This document shows, one piece after another, positions 1 to 5,236 of a stretch of DNA of 10,193 nucleotides. A program made the translations under genes and the position numbers. This DNA comes from an uncultured Agathobaculum sp. (GTDB lineage: Bacteria > Bacillota > Clostridia > Oscillospirales > Butyricicoccaceae): positions 1 to 10,193 of the forward strand of contig CAKSVR010000068.1 of NCBI GenBank assembly GCA_934504345.1, written 5' to 3'. How positions within the stretch are numbered: position 1 is the first letter of the stretch; every line of letters starts with the position of its first letter. Under the pieces are notes generated by a model. It was not told where the DNA came from, searched no databases, and saw nothing but the letters and a program-made list of their open reading frames with translations.

Positions 1-54
1 ACCCCCGACCTGCTGATTACAAATCAGCTGCTCTACCAACTGAGCTACACCAGC
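1..54 (-). tRNA. tRNA-Thr (anticodon TGT), 3' part cut off by window edge
   Basis: Read on the minus strand, this starts GCTGGTGTAGCTCAG, a typical acceptor and D-arm start. It continues through the D-loop GGTAGAGC to an anticodon stem GCTGA/TCAGC around the 7-nt loop TTTGTAA, so the anticodon is TGT (Thr, reads ACA). The T-arm and 3' acceptor strand lie outside the window. A consensus promoter sits about 35 bases upstream. Confidence 0.93.
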
Positions 55-89
55 GTTTCATCAAGCCGTCTTGTCTTAGCGACTTGTAT

Positions 90-118
90 ATAATACCATG
101 TGCAGCCCGGTTTGTCAA
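90..118 (-). promoter_or_regulatory. sigma-A promoter of the tRNA-Thr gene
   Basis: On the minus strand, TTGACA (118-113) is followed after exactly 17 nt by TATTAT (95-90). The predicted start is near 83, about 30 nt before the tRNA 5' end. The -35 box lies only ~25 nt after the stop codon of the XRE gene, and no terminator is visible between them, so read-through from the regulator is possible. Confidence 0.75.
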
Positions 119-143
119 GCAGTTTACGCAAATTTTCGAAAGT

Positions 144-797
144 TTATTTTTTCCGGTCGATCGCATCCGACACCTGCTGCAAAACGGTCAGCAATGCCTC
201 GGATTCCTCCGGATAGCGGTGCATGATGTCGCTCGGCGCGAGCGATATGCGCGTGATGTCCTCGCGGGTCAGGCCGAAGCCCTCCTCGCCGCTGGCCGCC
301 ATGCGGATCTTGAGCTCGTGCTCTTTCATGCCCGCATCGCACAGGTACTCAAACCGGTCGTGCGGCGCGCGGAACACCGCCTCAACTGCATTCGGATCTG
401 CCATATACAGGTAGCGGTACACCTTGTACATCGCCATCGCAAAGTACGCCTCGATCTCCTTCGGCAGCTGTTTGCTGCCCAGCTGTTCGGCCAGCTCGAC
501 CAGCAGTGCCAGCGCCTGCGCGAGCTGACTGCCCGCCTGTGCGGCATCTGCGATGCGCTCCATGCGCTCTGCGGGCACAGCAGAGCCGTCCCGCGCCATC
601 GAGCGGCCCAGCAGGTAATCGCACGATACGCCGTAATAATCCGCCGCACGCACCACGAAAGACAGACCGGGCTCACGCAGTCCGTTCTCATAGTGACTGA
701 GAAGCGCCTGCGAAACACCGAGATCGCCCGCCGCCGCTCTTTGACTTATTTTCTTTTCCCGTCGCAGAAGCGCAAGCGTGCGCGAAAAATCACTCAT
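144..797 (-). CDS. XRE-family helix-turn-helix transcriptional regulator
   Basis: This is a 217-residue DNA-binding protein, expected to be cytoplasmic. Residues 5-65 form a Cro/C1-type HTH domain. It includes SQRAAAGDLGVSQALLSHYE (about 18-37, the two recognition helices) and then the typical YYGVSCDYLLGR end of the domain (54-65). The C-terminal ~150 residues are acidic and look helical, and I do not recognise them as a named effector domain. I chose ATG at 797 because GGAG lies 9 nt upstream; a longer reading from TTG at 815 would place that SD inside the gene. The gene has its own promoter (862-890). Its target is unknown. Direct CACAGC repeats and AT-rich repeats between the promoter and the start could be an autoregulatory operator (inference). 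It is convergent with nothing and is divergent from the thioesterase operon. Confidence 0.9.
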   Translation of the reverse strand: MSDFSRTLALLRREKKISQRAAAGDLGVSQALLSHYENGLREPGLSFVVRAADYYGVSCDYLLGRSMARDGSAVPAERMERIADAAQAGSQLAQALALLVELAEQLGSKQLPKEIEAYFAMAMYKVYRYLYMADPNAVEAVFRAPHDRFEYLCDAGMKEHELKIRMAASGEEGFGLTREDITRISLAPSDIMHRYPEESEALLTVLQQVSDAIDRKK

Positions 798-861
798 TCC
801 AAATTTCTCCGTCAATGGCAGTTTTGCACAGCGTACACAGCTGCCGTAGATATATAGATAT

Positions 862-890
862 ATTATACTCTCTGTATTACCGTTTGTAAA
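862..890 (-). promoter_or_regulatory. sigma-A promoter of the XRE regulator gene
   Basis: On the minus strand, TTTACA (890-885) is followed by 17 nt and then a perfect TATAAT (867-862). The start would be near 855, giving a leader of ~58 nt. Just downstream (about 845-865) is an AT run with the repeated unit TAGATATA. At 827-842 there are two direct CACAGC repeats 9 nt apart. Both are in the right place for an operator bound by the regulator itself, which is inference only. Confidence 0.75.
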
Positions 891-1054
891 GTACCGAAAA
901 TTCCGTTTTCCTCCCTTTTCACTGCGTTCGATCTGGTTTTCCGGTGCATTTCCTGCATTTTGTTATTCCCGTGCCGCACGGTAACTATATCTTGGGTCTG
1001 CGGTTTTTCGACAAATTTCGGAAAATTGGGCGGCAGACGCGGCGGCGTTTGCGC
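891..1054. other. intergenic spacer between divergent promoters, no gene seen
   Basis: With the two promoters and leaders on either side, the gap between the XRE start and the thioesterase start is ~410 bases. I see no convincing coding region in it. An open frame on the minus strand across 863-1171 has no family resemblance and overlaps both promoters. A short perfect palindrome, CCGTGC-C-GCACGG at 969-981, is the only notable site in the middle. It could be a regulator binding site, but nothing else supports that. Confidence 0.5.
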
Positions 1055-1083
1055 TTGACGGAAACTCCGGCACATCTTATAAT
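1055..1083 (+). promoter_or_regulatory. sigma-A promoter of the thioesterase-mutY-glycosylase-MATE operon
   Basis: TTGACG (1055-1060), a 17-nt spacer and a perfect TATAAT (1078-1083). The predicted start is near 1090, leaving an untranslated leader of ~118 nt before the first gene. No other promoter of this quality is seen inside the operon. Confidence 0.8.
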
Positions 1084-1096
1084 AAAATAGAGTTTT

Positions 1097-1187
1097 ATCG
1101 GGAAATTTTGATTTGTGAATCTGCCCTCCGGTGCCCACGAATTGCAGAGAACGGCTGCTGCCTATCGGCAACGCAAAATTTCCCTAT
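1097..1187 (+). promoter_or_regulatory. structured 5' leader closed by an 11-bp stem
   Basis: GGGAAATTTTG at 1100-1110 is perfectly complementary to CAAAATTTCCC at 1174-1184. Two further pairs beyond a mismatch extend the stem to 1097/1187. This stem would close a ~63-nt internal region just after the transcription start and release only the SD AAAAGGAG (1191-1198). I do not recognise it as a known riboswitch or leader class. Confidence 0.4.
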
Positions 1188-1207
1188 CATAAAAGGAGCG
1201 ACAAAAA

Positions 1208-1630
1208 TTGACGATCGAGAAAATCCTCAAGCTGCGGCAGGAGGCCGGCGGCCTGAACAAACTGATGCATATGCACGTTGTAACGCTCGACGAGCACGGC
1301 GGCGCAACGGTCGAGCTCGAGCTCACCGAGGAGTTGCTCAATCCGCTCGGCATGGCGCACGGCGGCACCATCTTTACGCTGTGCGACATCGCGGCGGGCT
1401 CTGCGGCGGCCTCGCGCGGCACGGTGGCCGTCACGCTGGACAGCACCATCCACTATTACCGCCCGGGCAAGGCCGGTAAAAAGCTCACCGCCGTGGCCTA
1501 CGAGCGCAAGCGCGGCCGCACCACCTCGGTCTACATGGTCGAGGTGCATGACGATGAGGGCAAGCACCTTGCGGATGCGACGTTCACCATGTTCTACACC
1601 GGCGCTACGCTGGATGACATGAAATATTGA
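1208..1630 (+). CDS. PaaI-family hotdog-fold thioesterase
   Basis: This 140-residue protein is the normal length for a single hotdog domain. It should hydrolyse an acyl-CoA thioester in the cytoplasm; the acyl group cannot be read from the sequence. The PaaI/YbgC-like active-site signature is clear: N45-P-L-G-M-A-H51-G-G (45-53) on the hot-dog helix, with the acidic residue D60 in TLCD. The strand VAVTLDSTIHYYRPGKAG (73-90) is the typical central sheet. The start is TTG at 1208, supported by AAAAGGAG ending 9 nt upstream; no in-frame ATG precedes the conserved core. It is the first gene of the operon, and its TGA overlaps the TTG start of mutY by four bases (TTGA). Why a thioesterase leads two repair genes is not evident. 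Confidence 0.9.
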   Translation: MTIEKILKLRQEAGGLNKLMHMHVVTLDEHGGATVELELTEELLNPLGMAHGGTIFTLCDIAAGSAAASRGTVAVTLDSTIHYYRPGKAGKKLTAVAYERKRGRTTSVYMVEVHDDEGKHLADATFTMFYTGATLDDMKY

Positions 1631-2670
1631 GCGGGGTAACAAAGGCCATCGTGCAGCCGCTGCTCGACTGGTACGATGCGGGCCACCGCGACCTGCCGTG
1701 GCGCACGCTGCCCACGCCTTACCGCGTATGGGTGAGTGAGATCATGCTCCAGCAGACGCGCGTGGAGGCTGTGCGCGGCTATTTTGCCCGCTGGATGGAG
1801 GCGCTGCCCGACATTCCCGCGCTGGCGGCGGCAGACGAAGCCGTTTACACAAAATTATGGGAGGGCCTCGGCTATTACAGCCGCGTGCGTAATCTGCACC
1901 GCGCCGCTGTGCTGCTGTGCGAGCAATACGGCGGCGCGCTGCCTGCCGACTACGATAAACTACTCTCTCTGCCCGGTGTCGGCGAATATACAGCGGGCGC
2001 TGTCGCCTCCATCGCGTTCGGACTGCCCGTTCCGGCGGTGGACGGCAACGTTCTGCGCGTTGCGGCGCGGCTGGGCAGCGATTTCACGCCCATCACGGAC
2101 ACCAAGTTCAAAAAGCAGACCAGAGAACGCTTTGCGGCGCTCATGCCGACCGACCGGCCCGGCGACCTCAACCAGGCGCTGATGGAGCTGGGCGCGACCG
2201 TCTGTGTGCCGAACGGCGCACCGCACTGCGGCGACTGTCCCATCCAGCATTTGTGCGAGGGCTTTCACCGCGGCAATGCGGCTGTTCTTCCGCTCCGCGC
2301 GGCGAAAAAGGCACGCCGCACAGAAAACCGCACGGTGCTGCTCGTGCGCTGCGGCGAGCTGGTCGGTTTGCGGCAGCGGCCGAAAAAGGGATTACTTGCC
2401 GGACTGTGGGAGCTGCCCTCGCTGGACGGCCATCTCACGCCGGACGAGCTGCGCGCGGCACTCACCGAAATGGGCTGGAGCGTGCGAAAGCTGCTCTCTC
2501 TGCGGCCCGCCAAGCACATTTTCACCCATGTGGAGTGGCACATGAACGGTGTGTACGTCGAGCTGGACGAGCCCGCGCCCGCGCTCACGTTCGTCACGCC
2601 CGCCGCGCTCCGCGCGGACTACGCCCTGCCGAGCGCGTTCCGCAGCTTTGTTTCCGTACTGGAGGACTGA
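1627..2670 (+). CDS. mutY: A/G-specific adenine DNA glycosylase MutY
   Basis: MutY removes adenine mispaired with 8-oxoguanine in the GO base-excision pathway. The 347-residue protein has the full architecture. SEIMLQQTRVE (37-47) holds the catalytic Glu38. The helix-hairpin-helix LPGVGEYTAGAV is at 115-126. VDGNVLR (138-144) holds the catalytic Asp139. A 4Fe-4S loop uses Cys193, 201, 204 and 210. A C-terminal NUDIX-like 8-oxoG sensing domain (~230-347) contains KKGLLAGLWELP (253-264) and FTHVEWHM (299-306). The Fe-S spacing is C-x7-C-x2-C-x5-C, one residue longer in the first gap than the E. coli C-x6 pattern. The start is TTG at 1627, inside the stop of the thioesterase gene, with no good SD, so translation is probably coupled. 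The stop leads directly into the glycosylase gene, 4 nt before its ATG. Confidence 0.96.
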   Translation: MSGVTKAIVQPLLDWYDAGHRDLPWRTLPTPYRVWVSEIMLQQTRVEAVRGYFARWMEALPDIPALAAADEAVYTKLWEGLGYYSRVRNLHRAAVLLCEQYGGALPADYDKLLSLPGVGEYTAGAVASIAFGLPVPAVDGNVLRVAARLGSDFTPITDTKFKKQTRERFAALMPTDRPGDLNQALMELGATVCVPNGAPHCGDCPIQHLCEGFHRGNAAVLPLRAAKKARRTENRTVLLVRCGELVGLRQRPKKGLLAGLWELPSLDGHLTPDELRAALTEMGWSVRKLLSLRPAKHIFTHVEWHMNGVYVELDEPAPALTFVTPAALRADYALPSAFRSFVSVLED

Positions 2671-2674
2671 ATCT

Positions 2675-3160
2675 ATGGAACTGCAAACCGTCATCCACAC
2701 CATCCCGCCGCTGTACGACAGCGACTCGCGCGTGCTGCTGCTCGGCTCCATCCCGAGCCCGAAATCCCGCGAGGCCGGGTTCTTTTACGGCCACCCGCAG
2801 AACCGGTTCTGGCGCGTGCTGGCCGCCGTGCTGGGCGAGGACACGCCGGTTTCCATCGAGGACAAGCGTGCGATGTGCCTGCGCCATCATGTTGCGCTGT
2901 GGGACACCATCGCGCGGTGCGACATCGCGGGCGCGGCCGACACGAGCATCCGGAACGCCGTGCCGAACGACATAGGCCGTCTGCTCCGCGAGAGTAAGAT
3001 CGACCGCATTTTCGCCACCGGCGGCAAGTCGGCGCAGCTTTACCGCAGGTTCATCGAGCCGAAAACCGGCGTTCCTGTCACACAGCTTCCCTCCACCAGC
3101 CCGGCGAACGCCGCATGGTCACTCGAACGGCTGATAGAAGCGTATCGCGTTATCCTGTAA
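2675..3160 (+). CDS. DNA-deoxyinosine glycosylase (uracil-DNA glycosylase superfamily, family 6 type)
   Basis: This 161-residue protein matches the size of the hypoxanthine-DNA glycosylase branch of the UDG superfamily, which excises hypoxanthine left by adenine deamination. Visible landmarks are LLLGSIPS (21-28) followed by GFFYGHPQNRFW (35-46), the motif-1 region with a candidate catalytic Asn43. ALWDTIARCDIAGAADTSI (74-92) follows, then LPSTSPANA (138-146), the motif-2 DNA-binding loop. The ATG at 2675 has GGAGG exactly 9 nt upstream, within the end of mutY. It lies between mutY and a MATE gene, so one transcript carries two monofunctional-type base-excision enzymes, for oxidised and deaminated bases respectively. 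Assignment to the hypoxanthine rather than uracil branch comes from motif recognition, not measured activity. Confidence 0.85.
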   Translation: MELQTVIHTIPPLYDSDSRVLLLGSIPSPKSREAGFFYGHPQNRFWRVLAAVLGEDTPVSIEDKRAMCLRHHVALWDTIARCDIAGAADTSIRNAVPNDIGRLLRESKIDRIFATGGKSAQLYRRFIEPKTGVPVTQLPSTSPANAAWSLERLIEAYRVIL

Positions 3161-3162
3161 CT

Positions 3163-4548
3163 TTGAAGAGGTGTTTCTCTACGAATAAAGAACTTTTCCC
3201 CAATGCCGCACTCAAAAAGCTGATATTCCCGCTCGTTATCGAGCAGGTGCTCGCCATCACGGTCGGTCTGGCGGACACCATCATGGTTTCCGCAGTCTGT
3301 GAGGCGGCGGTTTCCGGCGTATCGCTGGTCGATATGCTCAACGTGCTCATCATCAACATCTTTTCCGCGCTGGCGACCGGCGGCGCGGTCGTGGTCGCGC
3401 AGCTGCTCGGCGCACGGAAGAACGAACGCGCCTGTGAGGCCTCCAAGCAGCTCTACTTAGTCGTTACGGCTATCGCGCTGACCATTTCCGTGCTCGTCAT
3501 GCTGTTCCGCGCGCCGCTGCTGCGCCTGCTGTTCGGCACCATCGAGGACAGCGTGATGGACAGTGCGCTCACCTACCTGACCGTCAGCGTGTTCTCCTAT
3601 CCCGTGCTGGCGATATACAACGCGGGCGCGGCGCTGTTCCGCGCACAGGGCAACTCGCGCGTGTCCATGCTCATCGCGGGGCTGATCAACATCGTCAACC
3701 TCATCGGCAACTCGGTGCTCATCTTCGTGCTCAAATGGGGCGTTGCCGGTGCGGCGCTGTCCTCCGTGCTGTCGCGCGGCACGGCGGCGGTCGCTATCAC
3801 GATCTTACTGCTGAATCCCGAGCACACGGTATCGCTGCGGCGCGGCGCGCGTTTCCGGCCGGACAAGGAGCTCATCCGCCGTATTTTGCAGATCGGCGTG
3901 CCGAACGGACTGGAAAACAGCCTGTTCCAGCTCGGCCGCGTGCTGGTCGTGAGCATGATCTCGCTGTTCGGCACGGCGCAGATCACCGCGAACGCGCTGG
4001 CGAACAATCTGGATGCGGTGGCGGTCATCCCGGGTCAGGCGATGAGCCTTGCGATGATAACCGTTATCGGACAGTGCATCGGCGCGGGTGACGAGGCGCA
4101 GACCCGCCGCATGGCGAAAAAGCTGATGCTCATCACCTATGTCGTCACGGCCTCCACCTGCCTGCTGACCATTGCCTGCACGCCGCTGATCCTCAAGGTG
4201 TACAGCGTGTCCGCCGAGGCGCTGGCGCTCGGCACCACCCTGATCATGATACACAACGGCTGCGCTATCGTGCTGTGGCCAGCCTCGTTCGCGATGCCGA
4301 ATATCCTGCGTGCGGCCAATGACGTAAGGTATCCGATGGTGTGCTCCATCATCTCGATGCTGGGTCTGCGGCTTGTCGCGGGCTATATTCTCGCCGTGCA
4401 TTTCGGCATGGGCGCCATCGGCATCTGGATCGCCATGGTCGGCGACTGGCTGTGCCGCGCGGCGTGCTTCTCGCTGCGCCTCAAGAGCAGAAAATGGCTC
4501 CAATATGCACCGGGACTGAAAATTGCGGCCAACGCTGCAAAAGAGTGA
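3163..4548 (+). CDS. MATE-family multidrug/cation exporter
   Basis: This is an inner-membrane, 12-helix antiporter of ~460 residues. MATE proteins use the H+ or Na+ gradient to export cationic drugs and metabolites. The two homologous halves are visible. The N-half starts LKKLIFPLVIEQVLAITVG and continues with ADTIMVSAV, VSGVSLVD and ALATGGAVVVAQLLGAR. The C-half starts near residue 235 with RRILQIGVPNGLENSLFQLG and continues with ANALANNLDAVAVIPGQAM. The start is uncertain. ATG at 3115 lies inside the upstream gene and has no SD. TTG at 3163 has its only SD-like sequence downstream of it. GAAGAGG (3165-3171) would instead serve an ACG codon at 3181 at the 9-nt spacing seen for most genes here, and ACG also gives the N-terminus I would expect for the family (NKELFPNAALKK). 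I give the nearest conventional start. The stop falls at the edge of a purine-rich repeat. Confidence 0.92.
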   Translation: MKRCFSTNKELFPNAALKKLIFPLVIEQVLAITVGLADTIMVSAVCEAAVSGVSLVDMLNVLIINIFSALATGGAVVVAQLLGARKNERACEASKQLYLVVTAIALTISVLVMLFRAPLLRLLFGTIEDSVMDSALTYLTVSVFSYPVLAIYNAGAALFRAQGNSRVSMLIAGLINIVNLIGNSVLIFVLKWGVAGAALSSVLSRGTAAVAITILLLNPEHTVSLRRGARFRPDKELIRRILQIGVPNGLENSLFQLGRVLVVSMISLFGTAQITANALANNLDAVAVIPGQAMSLAMITVIGQCIGAGDEAQTRRMAKKLMLITYVVTASTCLLTIACTPLILKVYSVSAEALALGTTLIMIHNGCAIVLWPASFAMPNILRAANDVRYPMVCSIISMLGLRLVAGYILAVHFGMGAIGIWIAMVGDWLCRAACFSLRLKSRKWLQYAPGLKIAANAAKE

Positions 4549-4623
4549 AGAGTGGAGAGTGCAGAGTGAAGAGAACGTAAACCGAAACGTAATCTCCACT
4601 CTCAACTCCTCACTCTCCACTCT
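4549..4623. repeat. purine-rich inverted repeat (MITE/REP-like) after the MATE gene
   Basis: AGAGTGGAGAGTG (4549-4561) is perfectly complementary to CACTCTCCACTCT (4611-4623). The inner flanks are also made of GAGTG/CACTC-type words, around a short centre containing two copies of AACGTAA/AACGTAA-like sequence. The left arm begins at the stop codon of the MATE gene. The composition differs from the neighbouring coding DNA and resembles dispersed intergenic repeats of Firmicutes. As RNA it would form a long hairpin and could serve as the operon's 3' end. No T-run follows. Confidence 0.65.
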
Positions 4624-4627
4624 AATA

Positions 4628-4677
4628 GCAGCGCTCCGGCTCTGTCGCTTGACAAAACCGGAGCGCTGCGCTATAAT
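4628..4677 (+). promoter_or_regulatory. antisense-RNA promoter of cassette 1, with its -35 box inside a 12-bp palindrome
   Basis: TTGACA (4649-4654), 17-nt spacer, TATAAT (4672-4677): a perfect consensus promoter pointing at the 3' end of the toxin gene. Arms GCAGCGCTCCGG (4628-4639) and CCGGAGCGCTGC (4658-4669) are perfectly complementary, with the -35 box in the loop. Transcribed from the toxin side, this palindrome would be a strong 3' hairpin, though without a T-run. The CTGTCGCTTGACAAA signature (4642-4656) recurs in the antisense promoters of cassettes 2 and 3. Confidence 0.8.
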
Positions 4678-4747
4678 GGTATCAACAACGGCGGCCTTTC
4701 TGCAAAAGGGCGGTCGTTCCCGTAAATCCAATATACTTGGGGAAACG

Positions 4748-4769
4748 CCGCTCCTGCTTTTAGGGGCGG
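4748..4769. terminator. hairpin just beyond the cassette 1 toxin stop codon
   Basis: CCGCTCC (4748-4754) pairs with GGGGCGG (4763-4769), with one G-T pair. It lies 4 nt past the toxin stop codon. T-runs on either side are weak, so it may protect RNA ends or slow polymerase rather than terminate. Cassettes 2 and 3 have a hairpin at the equivalent place. Confidence 0.45.
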
Positions 4770-4772
4770 TTG

Positions 4773-4853
4773 TTACTTTCTATGAGAAAGACACAGACCG
4801 ATGATGGCAACGATCAAAAGACCGAACTGGAACAGATCGGAATATGTGACCAT
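4773..4853 (-). CDS. 26-residue hydrophobic peptide, Hol_Tox/TxpA-like type I toxin (cassette 1)
   Basis: This is a 26-residue peptide: a polar start MVTYSDLFQF, a single hydrophobic membrane segment (GLLIVAIIGLCL, 11-22) and a basic tail SHRK. It resembles the 'putative holin-like toxin' (Hol_Tox) and TxpA-type peptides of Firmicutes, which insert in the membrane and are silenced by an antisense RNA. The ATG at 4853 has a near-perfect SD (GGGAGGTGAT) 7 nt upstream. Its own consensus promoter (4912-4940) gives a ~50-nt leader. A facing consensus promoter on the other strand (4649-4677) would make an RNA complementary to the whole gene. The family call rests on length, SD strength and residue pattern. 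Toxicity has not been shown. Confidence 0.75.
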   Translation of the reverse strand: MVTYSDLFQFGLLIVAIIGLCLSHRK

Positions 4854-4911
4854 ATCATCACCTCCCTTATGTTGGGAGGAACAACCTTTTAACACCGTTG
4901 TTGACACCTTG

Positions 4912-4940
4912 AGTATATCATATCCGACATACGCTGTCAA
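4912..4940 (-). promoter_or_regulatory. toxin promoter of cassette 1
   Basis: On the minus strand, TTGACA (4940-4935), 17-nt spacer, TATACT (4917-4912). The predicted start is near 4905. The mRNA begins with TCAACAACGG, also found at the start of the opposing antisense RNA. The -35 box directly abuts the hairpin that terminates the antisense RNA. Confidence 0.75.
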
Positions 4941-4943
4941 TCC

Positions 4944-4965
4944 ACCGCCTTTTCCGGCGGTTTTT
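4944..4965 (+). terminator. intrinsic terminator of the cassette 1 antisense RNA
   Basis: ACCGCC (4944-4949), TTTTCC loop, GGCGGT (4956-4961) followed by TTTT and GTT. The same stem and loop recur in reverse orientation at 7001-7027 and 7354-7372, always directly upstream of a toxin promoter. Confidence 0.75.
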
Positions 4966-4990
4966 GTTATTTACGCACAATTACATAGCA

Positions 4991-5020
4991 AAAGGCGAAC
5001 CCGAAAAGGTTCGCCTTTTT
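4991..5020 (+). terminator. strong intrinsic terminator-like hairpin
   Basis: AAAGGCGAACC (4991-5001) pairs perfectly with GGTTCGCCTTT (5008-5018) around CGAAAA and ends in a T-run. It is symmetrical enough to work on both strands. It is a back-up stop for the antisense RNA of cassette 1 or for leftward read-through from the dehydrogenase gene. Confidence 0.65.
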
Positions 5021-5058
5021 CGTATCGCACAGCAGCTATTCACAGGCCATCTGCACCC

Positions 5059-5097
5059 GCGCGTGAGCGCGCATTCAATAGGATTGCACAGCAATCC
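5059..5097. other. two adjacent perfect hairpins of unknown role
   Basis: GCGCG-TGAG-CGCGC (5059-5072) and GGATTGC-ACA-GCAATCC (5081-5097) stand between two terminators. Neither has a T-run, and no promoter is seen for an RNA starting here. Confidence 0.4.
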
Positions 5098-5098
5098 G

Positions 5099-5129
5099 AA
5101 AAAACCGAGGACATGAGCCTCGGTTTTTT
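5099..5129. terminator. bidirectional intrinsic terminator
   Basis: AAAAAACCGAGG (5099-5110), loop ACATGAG, CCTCGGTTTTTT (5118-5129). A-run and T-run are symmetrical, so it ends transcripts from either side. On the minus strand it is the best terminator for the dehydrogenase gene. Confidence 0.75.
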
Positions 5130-5182
5130 CACCCTGAGAGGGAGAAAGTTTCAACCAACGGGCGGAACTTTCGGACGACTTT

Positions 5183-5236
5183 GGAACGGTCTACGATCCG
5201 TTCCTATTACCGGAAAAACCGTGGTTTTTCGGTAAT
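5183..5236 (-). terminator. two 3' hairpins next to the dehydrogenase stop
   Basis: ATTACCGGAAAAACC (5206-5220) pairs with GGTTTTTCGGTAAT (5223-5236) apart from one bulged base, and touches the stop codon. Next to it, GGAACGG (5183-5189) pairs with CCGTTCC (5198-5204). Neither has a proper T-run in the minus direction, so they may protect the mRNA end. The nearest clear terminator is at 5099-5129. Confidence 0.45.

Larger units (their letters stand above)
4684..4965 (+). ncRNA. predicted antisense RNA to the cassette 1 toxin mRNA
   Basis: The predicted transcript runs from the consensus promoter at 4649-4677 to an intrinsic terminator at 4944-4965, ~280 nt. It covers the whole toxin gene and its mRNA leader in antisense. 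An earlier stop is possible at the hairpin 4748-4769. It has no convincing coding region. Its first bases, TCAACAACGG (4682-4691), repeat the first bases of the toxin mRNA (4904-4895 on the minus strand). The role as an antitoxin RNA is inferred from layout only. Confidence 0.5.

Noticed and set aside
863..1171. Minus-strand open frame of 102 codons between the divergent promoters
   Set aside because: It has no family resemblance, no SD, and covers the operon promoter and leader stem. It is probably chance.
3805..4731. Minus-strand open frame of 308 codons opposite the MATE gene
   Set aside because: Its product is a low-complexity His/Arg/Asp/Gln-rich string typical of antisense frames in GC-rich DNA, and it also runs through the inverted repeat and the cassette 1 promoter.
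4902..4924. Plus-strand TTGACA near 4902 as a promoter for an RNA in the hairpin array
   Set aside because: There is no acceptable -10 box at 16-18 nt. The sequence is the complement of the toxin mRNA 5' end.
4801..5235. Plus-strand open frame of 144 codons across cassette 1 and the hairpin array
   Set aside because: It passes through several terminators and antisense to the toxin gene, and the protein has no sensible composition.
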